Position numbers and translations under genes: made by a program
Part shown: piece after piece, positions 33,351-45,740 of the stretch
Numbering within the stretch: the stretch's first letter is position 1
Layout of the letters: each line of letters begins with the position of its first letter
NCBI RefSeq assembly: GCF_004359215.1
Contig: NC_090615.1
Location: 2,858,823 to 2,922,822 of the forward strand
Direction: 5' to 3'
DNA from: Bremia lactucae
Lineage: Eukaryota > Oomycota > Peronosporomycetes > Peronosporales > Peronosporaceae
DNA length: 64,000 bases
The notes under the pieces: generated by a model
What the model was told of the DNA's origin: nothing
Seen by the model: the letters and a program-made list of their open reading frames with translations, nothing else
Database searches by the model: none

Positions 33351-33804
33351 TGTAACGGGGCACTACGACTTGTACTGTTTCAGTACAAGTCCACTTCACA
33401 CTGCTTCAGTTGTGAGTGGTGCCTTACGTTACGTGACGTACACTCTACGTGCAGAGGACGACTTCTCTTAAGGCAAGTAGACTTAAGAGGGTAAAATAAA
33501 AAATGGCATCAAATATAGTTAAGTGTCTCTTAATCTATCTTTGTAAATGCTAACTTAACTAAAACCTAATACTAAACATGTAAATGAATTCTTATCTCTA
33601 TCTTATTCGTAACTCTCTTTGATTACTCCTACAGCTGATTAGTCTGCGGAATAAATAGATATAATGGCCTATACCTATTTATGGATAACATTTCTGAACA
33701 TTACTATATAAAGTAATATTCTCAAAATATTCTCGACTTTTTAGATAATAAATTAATTAACAACCTTTAAGTTTTAATTTCATGTAACGATACACCCCGT
33801 TACA
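33351..33804 (-). repeat. LTR family B, reverse orientation
   Basis: Starts TGTAACGGGGCACTACG and ends TACACCCCGTTACA; its reverse complement follows the copy at 19665. The flanks (GTGCA, GTCGT) do not match, so the duplication is lost or this is one side of a larger insertion. Confidence 0.75.
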
Positions 33805-33892
33805 GTCGTAATCTGCCGAATCGCTCATAGATTCCTTGACTGACTGCAGCCATGTCCGTGACATACCCCACCGATTCAGCAGAGTGGTCTTT

Positions 33893-33992
33893 NNNNNNNN
33901 NNNNNNNNNNNNNNNNNNNNNNNNNNNNNNNNNNNNNNNNNNNNNNNNNNNNNNNNNNNNNNNNNNNNNNNNNNNNNNNNNNNNNNNNNNNN
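33893..33992. other. Assembly gap, 100 N
   Basis: A gap of unknown size, cutting the left part of a family A LTR. Confidence 0.95.
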
Positions 33993-34396
33993 CTAACGTT
34001 TTAAGTACTCTGGTATACGTGTCGTCACGGGAGCGGTGATCCGACTCCTCGTGCGCACTTACCAAGTTGGAAGTAGTTCTCAGACTGATTTATATTTAAT
34101 CGTATTAAATATAAATACCTATTTTTACCAATCATAAAATGTCATCTCTGCAGATAACACTAATATGTGTTTCGACTGTATCTTTCTAGATACCTCGCGT
34201 AACGGATGACGCTAGGCGTCATTCCTCCTACTATGAATGCACCTATGTGCATCACATACACAAGGGTGGGTCACAATGTAAACCACACCCAGGTTGGTTG
34301 GTCTAATTACTTCATTTAAGTAATTGACCATCCTGAAGCACATAAAGTGTACTTATCGGGGACTGTGTAAGATTAGGGCAACTTTAGCCCGTTACA
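33993..34396 (-). repeat. LTR family A, left end lost in gap
   Basis: Matches the LTR at 31922 from its CAAGTACTCTGG block to the terminal AGCCCGTTACA. Confidence 0.75.
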
Positions 34397-35003
34397 GTCG
34401 TGAATATCTATTACGTAAAAAGTTTCACATGTCCGTTAATTGCAAGTGACGAATCTTCATCACTGTAGACGTGGAGTTTTCAGCTGCTTTTTCCAGTTCA
34501 AGCTTATTTAGGTGGCTGCTGTCGGTCTTCTTGCTCTAATTTTCACGCGTAAAATCGTTTCGCAGCCAGAGCATCATTTCGCATGGTGTAGAAAGACCAT
34601 TCGTAAAGTCGCGATGGATATTGTGGCTTACGAAGAGAGTTGAGCAGCAAAGGTGATTGATTCTAAAAATACAGCCTACACTTCTATGATACTAGCATGT
34701 TGGCTTACAACAAGCTCTAGACAAATATTCTAGTTCGGTAACGTATTGGTCTGTAATATCAAGTATGGTAATAAAGACAAACTTGGTAGAAAGTAGTTCT
34801 AGCATGAGTACAGAGGATTGTTTTTGACGGGGCACACACGCAAGGTTGAGAGAGCAAAGGAGCAGAAGGCGCAGTCAAAAACAGCTTGTTCACTTTAACG
34901 GATGTATTTTATTGTAACTCTTTCATGGCGCGATTTTTCAAATCCTTCGTATCTGCCGTTCATTTCCTGATTTAGCTCGAATTAATCACCCGAGTGCGAA
35001 AAC
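34397..35003. other. Upstream region of the DYRK gene
   Basis: No other gene is seen. The last 50 bp hold an initiator-like element, listed separately. Confidence 0.3.
34958..34973 (+). promoter_or_regulatory. Oomycete initiator-like core promoter
   Basis: GTTCATTTCCTGATTT agrees with the known oomycete initiator consensus (GCTCATTYBNCAWTTT) at 13 of 16 positions and ends 30 bp before the kinase ATG, a typical distance for short oomycete 5' leaders. Confidence 0.5.
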
Positions 35004-36692
35004 ATGGAATCTACTTGTGCGTCGCGGTGTCTATTGCCTGCACTGATACCGATGCCCCCCACCTCGGAGTCTGCCAGTGCTGCACCGCACAAGGTGGAGC
35101 AGCTCCAGCAGCTTGTAGACAGCCAAAGCCTGCTGGCTAACAAGAAACCGACCTCGCTCGTGCAGATTTTTTTTAATCGACGGCCTCTGGACTTGATGCG
35201 CAGGACGACTAGCTCTTTGTTAGTCTCCGGCGATAAGCCTGAAGCCCCCAATGTCGCTGTCACGACGCCACCGGCTACAGAAGAGCGCAAGTTTTGGCTG
35301 TCACGTCGCCCTAGTGATGTAAGGAATGGTCGAAGGAAACCCCAGCAGCTGCAGTATACGGAAAAGAGCATTAAGAAGCAGCTGCCGCGATCGTTGCGAG
35401 TCCGTAACGACAAGAAAGACTATAGTTTAAAGCAAAGCGACAGTCAAGGAGCAAAGAGTAAGCCGAGACCGACATCAGGGCCATTGACGGGGACGCAATT
35501 TTTGATGAATTCTGAAAAAGCTGCGGAGCTGACACAAGTCGAGTGCGAGGAAATTGTGCAATTTGACGCAATTTTTTTTGTGTCGACGTTGACAACTAAG
35601 CTTCGACGCACTGATTGCGAGGCTGTCGCCAAGAAATCTATTGAAAATTGCAATAATGCATACGATACGAAACGCGGTGACTACGTGGTGGTAATAGGAG
35701 ACCATTTGGCGTATCGATACGAAATTTTGAGCGCATTAGGCCACGGGTCATTTGGCCAGGTTGTGTGTTGTCTTGACCATTGCACGCGGCAACTCGTGGC
35801 CATCAAAATTATCCGCAATCGGCCTTCATCTTGTGGTCAAGCGCTGATGGAGGTGAATGTATTGACACGTCTACAACGAGCGGAGGCTGGTGACGCAAAA
35901 TTCCATGTGGCTCGTATGAAACGGAACTTTAATTTTCGTGGACATTTATGCATCGTCTTTGAAGTGCTAGGCATGAATTTATACGACTATCTCCAACTGC
36001 GTCAGTTTCGCGGGTTGCCTTCTCACAGTATACGTACAATTGCAAAACAGCTAGTACAAGCACTGGTATTATTGAAACAAGAGCAGATCATTCACTGCGA
36101 CTTGAAGCCAGAAAATATTTTGCTGGATGCGAAATCGGTGGGACAAGATGATTCAAATGGGGATAACGTGACTTTAATTGATTTCGGCAGTTGTTGTTAT
36201 GAATCCGCACCCATGTTGACGTACGTTCAAAGTCGGTTTTATCGAAGCCCTGAAGTGCTTTTGGGGCACAAGTATTCTAGTGCAATTGATATGTGGAGTT
36301 TTGCTTGTATCCTTGTCGAGTTGCATACTGGTCATCCAATTTTTGCGGGAGAAAATGAATGGGAACAATTGGCATGCATCATGGAGGTGCTGGATGAACC
36401 TCCACTCGACTTGGTGCGCAACAGTAAGCGGCGTGAGCTTTATTTTGACGAAGTGCTTGATCCGGCAGACAATGAGTGGGTCGAATATGTCCCCAAGCCG
36501 TTTGAAAATTCTCGTGGCCGTCGACGTTTGCCGGGATCGCGAAACCTCGTTAGTGCGGTTCAATCGACGGATTTGGAGTTTGTAGCTTTTCTGGCAAAGT
36601 GCTTCGTTTGGAATCCAACGGAACGACTCACGCCTGAACAAGCACTTCAGGAACCGTGGCTGTCTCGCGATTCTATCGAGTGTGAATTTTAA
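35004..36692 (+). CDS. DYRK-family protein kinase, 562 residues
   Basis: An intronless frame. The first 220 residues are low-complexity and basic. Then DYVVVIGDHLAYRYEILSAL leads into the kinase domain: GHGSFGQVV glycine loop at 246-254, VAIKII with catalytic Lys268, HCDLKPEN at 364-371, DFG at 393-395, and the activation loop TYVQSRFYRSPEVLLG with Tyr407. DYRK kinases autophosphorylate the second Tyr of a YxY motif there; here the first Tyr of that motif is Leu but the essential one is kept. The sequence before the domain (GDxVxVxxDHxAYRYE) is that of class II DYRKs (DYRK2/3, yeast Yak1/Pom1 relatives), which act in growth, polarity and stress control. A segment near 168-195 may be a degenerate DYRK-homology box. 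The gene is convergent with the WD40 gene, 161 bp apart. Confidence 0.92.
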   Translation: MESTCASRCLLPALIPMPPTSESASAAPHKVEQLQQLVDSQSLLANKKPTSLVQIFFNRRPLDLMRRTTSSLLVSGDKPEAPNVAVTTPPATEERKFWLSRRPSDVRNGRRKPQQLQYTEKSIKKQLPRSLRVRNDKKDYSLKQSDSQGAKSKPRPTSGPLTGTQFLMNSEKAAELTQVECEEIVQFDAIFFVSTLTTKLRRTDCEAVAKKSIENCNNAYDTKRGDYVVVIGDHLAYRYEILSALGHGSFGQVVCCLDHCTRQLVAIKIIRNRPSSCGQALMEVNVLTRLQRAEAGDAKFHVARMKRNFNFRGHLCIVFEVLGMNLYDYLQLRQFRGLPSHSIRTIAKQLVQALVLLKQEQIIHCDLKPENILLDAKSVGQDDSNGDNVTLIDFGSCCYESAPMLTYVQSRFYRSPEVLLGHKYSSAIDMWSFACILVELHTGHPIFAGENEWEQLACIMEVLDEPPLDLVRNSKRRELYFDEVLDPADNEWVEYVPKPFENSRGRRRLPGSRNLVSAVQSTDLEFVAFLAKCFVWNPTERLTPEQALQEPWLSRDSIECEF

Positions 36693-36853
36693 TTATGTAA
36701 GATAAACCATAAAGACTAAGAAAATTGCAGTTTAAAGTCGAAACAGGCAGCATACCCTTTATCCAAATTTTAAGTTTATAATCAATTCTGTGCAGGCGTA
36801 GTAAGTTATTATTTCTTGTTATAAATCTATTAAGCAAAAAGTTGAGTAGTTCG

Positions 36854-38183
36854 TCAATGCAAAGTTGCTAATGAATCAATATTCCACTCTCGAATAGTTT
36901 TGTCCCAAGCGCCAGTGAATAAAATTGCCTCGTCCGAGTTAGGCGATAGTGATTCATTCTGGAACCATTCAAGTGCACGCACGTAGTCACGGTGTGCAAA
37001 ACTGTCATCGTCTTTTCCGCGCAATTCACGAACGCCAAAACCTTCTTTATGGTCGATTGCACAGCTATTAAAGATCACAAATGCCTTGCCATCGTCACCT
37101 CCCGTCGCCAACAAGTCATTATGGTAAGGTGAGTACTTCACCACATGGACTGCCGCTCGATGAGGTTTCCGTCGAACTAACGGCATGCGCGGTGACCGCA
37201 CGTCAAAGATGTATACGCCTCCGTCTTCCAAACCAACCGAAAAAATTGTTGCCTGCTTTGGATGCCAATCCACAGACAATGCAGGAAGTAGAGTGGACAC
37301 CATTAATGCTGCGCTTTGAGGATGACGGGCGTCCCACACTTGCACGGTCGAGTCTTGCGACGCGGAACACAGCACTGGCGCGTGGGTCGGATTCATAGCT
37401 ACACCCCAAATTAAGTCTGTATGGCCTATTGACAGCAATATATGTATAAAAAGCTGTATACAAGTTGTACTTGCTTCGATGCTACGCACCGTCAAAAGTG
37501 GCAATTGTCTGGTCCATTGTTGTAATATCCCAGAGCTTCACTCTGCACAAAAGTTAGTGCCGTGTCGCTTCAAAGCAGCAATACACGTACGTGAGATCCC
37601 AACTGCTTGTTGCAAGCTGGTTTTTATCGATTTGAGAGACGCTAACACCTGTAACGACATCATCGTGCCCCCAACCTGTAATTTTTGCGTCGTCGTTGCT
37701 ACTGGCACCGAAAGGCACGAAGGACAACGTTGAATCGGTCGAAAGGCTGGCAAGACGCACATCACCATCGTCACAGCCTAGTGCGATCACGTTCCCTTCA
37801 CTACTGCACCACGCCAGAGATGCCACCCCCGACTCGAGTTGCAACTCGCACAGGCGCTCGCTCGACACCACATCGAACAGCGCCACGCCACCGCTCCATA
37901 GATTCCCTTCCAAATGCGACTGAGCTACGGCTAGAAGTGATTTGTGCGTAGTCTCACCACTGGATGCATGCAACGTAGAGCACGCGGCCACGGCGTCAAT
38001 CTGCGCGGAAGACACGAAGGCAGAGGCCATGCNNNNNNNNNNNNNNNNNNNNNNNNNNNNNNNNNNNNNNNNNNNNNNNNNNNNNNNNNNNNNNNNNNNN
38101 NNNNNNNNNNNNNNNNNNNNNNNNNNNNNNNNACGCGAAGGGTCATAGAGTAATACTTGCAAATAGCTGTATACGCTCGTCAT
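36854..38183 (-). CDS. WD40-repeat protein, MEP50/WDR77-like, broken by a gap
   Basis: Exons 37425-36854, 37542-37490 and the upstream exon ending at 37591 join in frame through introns of 64 and 48 nt. The 5' exon runs into 100 N at 38033-38132; the frame reopens on the far side as MTSVYSYLQVLLYDPSR, so the true start is unsure. Six or so WD repeats are visible: GVASLAWCSSEGNVIALGCDDG, DDVVTGVSVS...LATSSWDLTVKLWDI, GHTDLIWGVAMNP...SASQDSTVQVWDAR, LSVDWHPKQATIFSVGLEDG, HVVKYSPYHNDLLATGGDDG, and HRDYVRALEW...LFTGAWDKTIREWNI. The repeat order and the closing HRDYVRALEW...WDKTIREW recall MEP50/WDR77, the partner of the arginine methyltransferase PRMT5. A retroelement begins within a few bases of the apparent start. 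Confidence 0.65.
38033..38132. other. Assembly gap, 100 N, inside the WD40 gene
   Basis: A gap of unknown size near the 5' end of the coding region. Confidence 0.95.
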
Positions 38184-38187
38184 TATT

Positions 38188-41100
38188 GTGGCTGGGAACG
38201 TTGAAAATGATTTTAGCCTTGAGAGTATCTCATCGCTTTATGCTCTTTTGGAGCTAGACGAAATCCCTTTGGGTGAGTTCGGCCAGGATTTTCAGGCTGG
38301 TGACTTATCTGAGATGTTGGTCATTCGATCCGATACTGAATTGAACTCATTATCGCCTCTGGAAGGAGTCATCCTTGAGGACGCAAAGACTGCACTTAGT
38401 GCGCGAAGTAGATCCAGATCCATTCTTTCATCTAGTTAAGAAACTCGAAGATGTAGTGTGTTACAATCCACCGTCTGCTTTACCTCCCGATCGAGGTTGA
38501 CGTTATATATTGACTTGGTTCCTGGAAACAAATATTGTATAAAAAGATATTGGCTTTTGCCAAAGAAACATTGTGAGGTCATTGACGATTTCTTCTGTAC
38601 TAAGCACGCGGCTGAAATGGTGCGTGCGTGTAAGCCTCCTTATTTGACACCGACATTCGAGATCAAAAAGCCAATCAGTAAATGGCTCATTCTACATGCT
38701 TAGATGACGACTACTACCAATTGCTCATGCGAGCTAGTGACATTCTACTTGTAGCGGTAAGCACCCCAAGTAGGATGCTGTAAGAGTGGCAGGTTATGAC
38801 TTAGGGGCTTTTCAGTGCCCCAACTATTGTTAATCGTCTAGACCACAACATATTCCTCCCTCATCGAGGTTATGCTTAGACATATTTCATTAAAATTATT
38901 GTAAAGAGTCGTGCGAAGCAGGGTCGTTCAGATGTTTACATTCAAATAGACCATTATAGTAGTGCATGAATGCATGCGCACAAATGCGTTATATGCCAAC
39001 GTATTTTAATGCATCTTTGGTGCAGAAGATATCCCTGTTTTGGGGTGCTTCATTAGAAAGTGAGGCTTTAGAGCATACCTTGCTAAGGTAAAATCCATAT
39101 TTGGCTGACTGGTCCCTAAGACCAAAAAGAATTGCGATAGTAGCTTAGCCTAGCCAACTACGTGCACAAGTAATCATAAATTAGCTAATATGGCTTGTCC
39201 ATTATTAACTATCCTAAAAAATTCGGATAGGTGCTGAAATATCAGCTCTTGAAGCGGTAAAGGATAGCCTTTCAATTTTCCATTTTTGGCCCTGCCTAAT
39301 TTTATTCGGCCTTTCAGTGTCGTCTGGAACGCATCAGACCTTGTGATTGGTAAAGCGCCGTAACAAACAAATGTAGATGGATGGGAACGCGTCATTGCAG
39401 TTGACTTAACGGAAGCTTAAAGAATTCGAAATAATATCCTTTTCATGACAAAAAACTGCTTGCTATGAAGTACGTTCTTATTCAAATCTCGAGTTCATCT
39501 GCCTGACTATAAGCGTTTTGTATTTTATACAGACCAGGTGTCTTTACGCACGGGACTGAGTCGCATCACCCTCACAGAGGATGGCCGGATGGATTTTATT
39601 CTTTGTTAAATATATTTCGAGGTGAAGTAGAAGCTTGGAAAGCAAAACTTATTTGGCAGATGCATTATCACGCCGACCGGATCATGTGCTCGCTCTGTTA
39701 CGACTGTAGCGTCGCGCATCACAGACCTAATGTTTGCGGCATATGCCAAGAACAAATAGTGTATCTTTGATACAAACTCTTGGGAACAATGAGCTTAGAG
39801 ACTCGGACAATGAATTGTCGGCATGATTAAGTGCGGATTTACGTCAATTTAATATCGTGATGGCCTTTTTCAGATCCAGTAGATCTTTCGCGCCGTGATG
39901 AGAAACTGAAACACTGAATCCTCTATGGGACACTTGATACTTCCTTCAGCGTTCATCTCGGTCGAGAGAAGTGGTGAGCCGAATTATTGGTGGCCTAAAA
40001 TCTATACATGGGTCAGCCCCTATGTTCCCACATGCAAGATGTGCCAACGAAATAACCCCTTGGTTCATCCAACTGCACCCCACTTACTAGTTTGCCCGTA
40101 CCCTAACCACAGAAAAAACACGGGCATCGTGGTCTTTGGTGACCGATTGAGCAAATGGCTCACTTAGCGGTTGCGCCGGATATCAGTGATGGTGACGGAA
40201 TAGCAAGCTGTTAATAGATCGCGTGTATCGACAACACGGTTTGCCAGTGGCAATCGTCTCCAATAGAGACCCCGTTTCAAGGTTACGTTCTGGAAGTTGA
40301 TCTCCCGAGTGCTTGGCGCCAGATTCGACATGCCCACAGTGGTTATCCACAGACGATGGTCGGACTAAACGTGTCAATCGCGTCATTGAAGACGCTTTGC
40401 GCAGCATACACCAATGCGCTGGAGCACGATTCACCGGTTATTGAGTTTGTGTTGAACAACGCTCTGATGCCTCCACAGGCTATACTTAGTTCTATGTGGA
40501 CAGAGTCAAACACACAATTCTTTAACGCTGCCACAACGTGCCCGGGGCCTCTTGGAGGAGACATACTCGATTGGCTTGCTAGTATTAGCCCTATTACGGC
40601 TAAAAAGAGCAGATTAGCGAGTTATCGCAACGCGATTATATGTCGAATGACATGTTCGTGATACAAACGCTGATAGCCAAGACAAACCAAAAAAAAAGAA
40701 AAGGCAGGAACTGTATTGATTCTTATGTGGTCGGTGACTGGGTCTTGCTAATGCTAATAATATACCAACAAATGTAGCATCTGCGACCTTTAAGACCATA
40801 TTGCGCCTACTTTACTGGACCAATTACGGATGTGGCCATGAATGGCCTAGCTTACACAATAAATCTTCCGCGCAAGCTGCGTACACACCCTCTGTTCTAC
40901 GTTGGATTGCTTTAACCGCATCGGGATCCTTCCTGTGTGGATTTAAGATGCTTGCGCCGAGACAAACGGCTGTGCCGCAGATTGCTGAAACCTTGTCAGG
41001 AAGCCAGCTGGCCGTCTTAACGAAGTTGATGACACTTTAACGTCAAAAGACGGGTTGGACCACTACGAGCACGATATCAGTTCGAGCAAGATTCTCACAA

Positions 41101-42047
41101 AGAAGGATCGCCTCGTGCTTGTAAACAACTAAAGCTTCCACCGATAATTCGACACCCTCCTTCGTAGGATGACGAGCAAGGAAATGTTCACTTCTACGTT
41201 GAGAGACTTCTTAAGCGACGACGCCACAACGGTCAACAGCAGCATCTGATGAAGTTGATTGGGTAACCCTCGTCAAAAATCTATTAGAAGCGCGATGTAT
41301 TTTTCGGCGAGATTGCACATACCCCGTTGACGATTTTGAGGCCAAGCTCAAGGTTAATTAGCGTCGGACGACGTTTCCCGCCATAAGAGGTGGGAGTGGA
41401 CGGATTTTCAACCTAAGTGTGGATTGGGTCCAATATCGCATGCGCAACTAAAGTACTGAGTGCTGGCAAGGCCTCGTCTCGTAATTTGACCGATGCGCCG
41501 CACTTAATTGGCATTTGCCCTAATGCTTTGCGAAATCGACGCAAAGGTATGTTCGAGACGAATGTTGGCCGCATCAGACGTGCCTACAAAAATAAATACC
41601 TTGAAGTCTATGGACCCGATGGACTTATCTACTGAACAAACTTCTTTGTCGATTTCCGACTCTTTCGGATGTAAAATGATCGGAATTATACTCATTGAGG
41701 GCACAGAGGCACCGCGTGCTTGATTACGTAGACAAGCCAGATACGGATGGTGTTATTATCATTGGAGTGGGTGTCGCTCACGGAGTGCGTCACGTGAAGC
41801 GATTTCTTCTAACGTCGTCGCCTTTGATCCGAAATCCACTTTGCCAAAAATTGACCCGCGAGCGCTCTTGGTTCTACGAACCACTGGATCCCTTGAACTC
41901 GGACCCCTTTTGCTCTACGAGCGTGCGCAACTATTTAAGCTGTACATTTACTAGTTCCATATAACTTAGTGACTATTTGGGTCTATAAGTCTTACTCTGT
42001 TGTAAAAAGTGAGGTACCTCCGCAACAACTAGGGAATGATATTAATG
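38188..42047 (+). mobile_element. Second decayed Ty3/gypsy element
   Basis: Same family and order as the element at 27380. It keeps a longer 5' segment (38188-38440, acidic linker between protease and reverse transcriptase with the shared ALSARSRS block), then reverse transcriptase (38450-39240; active-site area near 38880 reads YFIKII), RNase H (39290-39690), the integrase zinc region (39960-40060; CKMCQRNN) and the integrase core (40130-40480), plus the C-terminal domain (40800-40960; LRTHPLFYVGLL-type). It is full of frameshifts. 41860-42047 matches the inner part of LTR D (31370-31560), so that is its decayed 3' LTR. Confidence 0.8.
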
Positions 42048-42110
42048 TGTAACGGAGCCCCTTTCGCTAGTACTGCTTCAGTGAAAGCGATATTGCTCTG
42101 GCAGGTATCA
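42048..42110 (-). repeat. LTR family C fragment
   Basis: TGTAACGGAGCCCCTTTCGCTAGTACTG resembles the start of the copy at 46387 for about 45 bp. Confidence 0.4.
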
Positions 42111-42299
42111 TATATGTCGATGCTGACTACATCAACATCAATCTTTCCGAAATCAATAGCCTCTTTGCCATTGCAATTCATCTCCTAAAATGTTAGTTAG
42201 ATAAACAACGGTATCTTTTACATTGACTGTTGAATTAGTGTGTGCCAGATCGGTCTTTGCTCGAGATAGTTTTCTCCGTTGAACTAGAGACACTCTCTA

Positions 42300-45200
42300 A
42301 CAGGACTAGTATGCGTTAATGGTGTTAGCCGTTCGCAAAGAACAATGTATGCTTTTTTTAGGCATGCGCCGAATCGCTGATGAAATCTTGCATCGGTAAG
42401 AACTCATTATAGCTCGTAAACGAGTAGACGTATCCTCGAAGTATCCCGTTAAGGACACACTTTGCATATTCTATGTGACAGTCCGTATCGGGATGGTCAG
42501 ATGTTGACTTTCAGCCGTGTTCAAAAGAACGCAGCAGGTATTACCTAAACACCATCGTAAACCGGGGATTTCGATACTAAACATGTTCATGTGGTAACTG
42601 AAGGAGCAAAAATATCGTTTTGATCAAGACAAGAGCACAGCTAAAAGTTGTGCTCGACTCCGGGACTGCGAAAGATAAACCATCTTGCTAAGGCGATCTG
42701 GAAACACAAGAATACGGGTATTGTGAGCGTCTTCGGAAAGCCCGAAGACGAGGTCTCTCGATACGGTCTGACAGCACTCTGCCGAATCAGGTAGAGGCTC
42801 TTCTGGATCAATTAGGCTTTACCCGTTGACAAACCTTGCAAGCACTTGCGAGGCCAGTAGTCGTCGCAAATTTCTGCGAGGTAAGCTTTCTCACGTTAAC
42901 GATGTCTACGTATTGGCACGTCGTGTCATTTGTACATGATGCGCTATCGCAAATCATTGTGACTGGGAATGACGACACGAGAGTGCCACAAGCAGTGGCT
43001 GTATAATACACTAAACCATTGCGTGTTGTATCGATCCGACGAAGATCGATACAATGTTGCAATCTCCTCTAGAAATTGTAGTGATGGATTCTTGACTCAA
43101 TTCATTTAGCCTTTAAGAGCGTTGTCTTCTTTGTAGGCTCTTCTGACGTCGTCTAGTAATGTTGACGACGGAACTTATGCTGCAACACTAAGCTTATATT
43201 TAATGTTGATTTGCACAGGCGGCTCAAAATCAGGCCGGCGTGAAAGCGCATCAGCGACGACATTAAATTTTCCTGGTTTATTTTCTGCGAAGATGTTATA
43301 CTCCGCGAAGAAAGACAACCATTTCGCCATTCTTACGAAAGGTGTGGACTGTTTAGGCCATGCATAGAGACACATGGTGCGCATAAGCAATAAACGGTCT
43401 ATCTCTTAGGAGAAAGACACTAACCAAAACTAGTGCGTATCTCACTACAAGAAGTTCCTTCATGTACTGGGTATTTGCGCTCAGCTGTTCAACGCTGACG
43501 CAGCCGATAGCAGACGACGCTATCTGTGCCGTCTGTGTCATTTTGCATAATCACACAGCCAGTTGCAAAATCGCTGGCGTCGCAGACCACCTGATATGGC
43601 CTGTCTTGGTCTGCAATCGATAATTTAAGCGATTGCATCAGGACTTGCTTGATCCCCTCGAAGGAACGCTGACAATCAGCGTTCCATGACTATTTTATAT
43701 TTTTCTTTAGCAAAGAAGAAATATCTACTTTTATTTCAGCATAATTGCGTGAGTACTTGAGCAAGTTCGCCGCTAAACCGAGGAACTTGCGGACTCCTTT
43801 TTCCAATGACTGGCTCCAGTCGGTAATCGCCTTGACCATTTCGGGGGTCAGGGGGTACACCGGTTTTTTCACGAAGAACCCAAGAAGTGGTATTTTTCGC
43901 TTGCGGCGAATATACACTTCTTTAGGTATGCATAGAGACTTATTCTTTCGCATATGTGTAAGAACCGTTTGGACGTGGGCATATGTACTTTAATGTCCGA
44001 CTTTCTGTTGATGGCTCAGCAATGAACGAAGACGTCATCAAAATAACTCGGTGCGAAATCCCGCACCGATCTCAACAGATTGATTACACATCTGTCGAAA
44101 TTTGCAGGGGCATAAAAGCCCCTCTGATATTACTAGCTATCCCCAAAGCTTACCGTTTGGGGTGTCTTCTGCTGTGAATGGGATATCCTGTTCACGCATC
44201 AGAACTTGGTAATACCCGCCCATCATATATATGGACGAAAAGATTGTACTTTTTAATTATTACGTCCTTTCTCGGTATCGGCGTTTGAGCTCGTACCGTG
44301 GCAGCATTCAAATTTTATTGAATGCATGCACTATTCGACCAATTCATGTTGCATCACGCACACAGAAAGTCGGAGAGCTGTGTTGGAAGATTGGCTTCCT
44401 CTCATGACCCGATACTAAGCAATCGGCAAAGAACTTGTTGACCGCCAATACTTGTTCAGGAGCCAGTGGCCACTGCTTCGTGACACAATATTACGAGCCT
44501 TGTAGCAGGTCAATTCGTATCGAGTGTATTTATCATTAGGCGATTCCACGGTACAGATTCAGAAGATACATACGTATATTCGATCAAATTCTTCTATAAA
44601 TGATGTGTCTTTAAAAGACTCACAAAATAGAGACGTAAATATTTCAATCTGAGTCTTCAAATCGAGGAAAATTTTGTTCTTCGAATGAGCTGTTAAGAGC
44701 TCGTATGTTTTCAGGATATACTATTGCCGACCAAATATCGGCCGCGTACTCTTCATTCGTTCGCTCAAACATGCTATAGGCGAAACTGTTAGCGCAATTA
44801 AGCGTGCTGGCGCTAATGTTAGTGGTCCAATTCCTCTGCAAAGGCATATTAAAAGCTTACGGTTATTTTAGGTCCACTCGAGGTAGTGAAAAGTTTTAAG
44901 ATTAGGTTAGGTTTGATCTATGATAGTAGATAATTTCGATGACAAGTTCGCAGATCTGGTTGACTTTGCCACTACCCATATCACGCGAGAATCCTTTGGG
45001 TTCTTGCGTTGGTAATTGATTTATATCCGAAGTTAACTCTTCGGAGGCGCTATCAGATCAAGTCTATATGCGCCCACACTTGATCTGTTGTTTACTAAGA
45101 CATTCAATGTCTCAGTATATTTAAAGGGCTTATTTTTAAAGCTTTCTCGGGACTTATTCCATCAGAATCTTTGGGACCTAGTCTTGCGATTTTAAAGGGA

Positions 45201-45740
45201 CTCATTCCCTTCTTTATTATGAGGCGTATCTTTTCCAACTGCCTCGAGCTGTAGTTGACAAACCACAGCGAGATCCTCTGCAATCGACTCCTCAGTCGAT
45301 CTAACACTTTCGCACCGTCTTTGATAGGCAGGCGTTTAAAATTTTATCTGTAGTGGCTGTTTAAGCAAGCATACTTGTTTCGATAAACTTACTGACCCAG
45401 CAACGTCAAGATAAATTGTAGGTCTCTTGAAGAAAGTTGCTCCTACTTCACAGTCACTGTTTGTTGCTCCTTCTAGTGGAGTTACACTCATCACAACGCA
45501 AATTAAAATCACAAGTAATATGTCATTTTAATCCCAAGTGGATCGCGGGCGACTGGTATTTTACGATCCGTCGTCGTTTTGATTCCATAAAAGCGTCGGA
45601 TTCGCGTCCTCCACTATTCTTAGCGGGATGTGGATGATTTTGCTCAGTGTTTTGTGGCGCTGGGTGTGGAAACTTCACTCAGGCGCAGTGCCCTGTCTTT
45701 TGACAGCGATTGCATCTTTGCAATCGTTTGTACCGTGAAG
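42300..45740 (-). mobile_element. Third decayed Ty3/gypsy element, minus strand
   Basis: Read on the minus strand from right to left: a gag zinc knuckle near 45690-45720 (CNRCQKTGHC), an unrecognised protease region, the reverse transcriptase 3' part (43953-43690; PLTPEMVKAITDW, VRKFLGLAANLLKYSRNYAE), RNase H (43600-43175; QTAQIASSAIGC, KWLSFFAEYNIFAENKPGK, ADALSRRPDF) and the integrase zinc region near 42810-43060 (CKVCQRVKPN). Order and polarity agree throughout. It is a different lineage from the two plus-strand elements, judged by its sequence. 44000-45600 is too decayed to read. Confidence 0.7.

Noticed and set aside
36174..36641. 155-codon frame on the minus strand
   Set aside because: Antisense shadow of the DYRK kinase, whose frame has strong motifs throughout.
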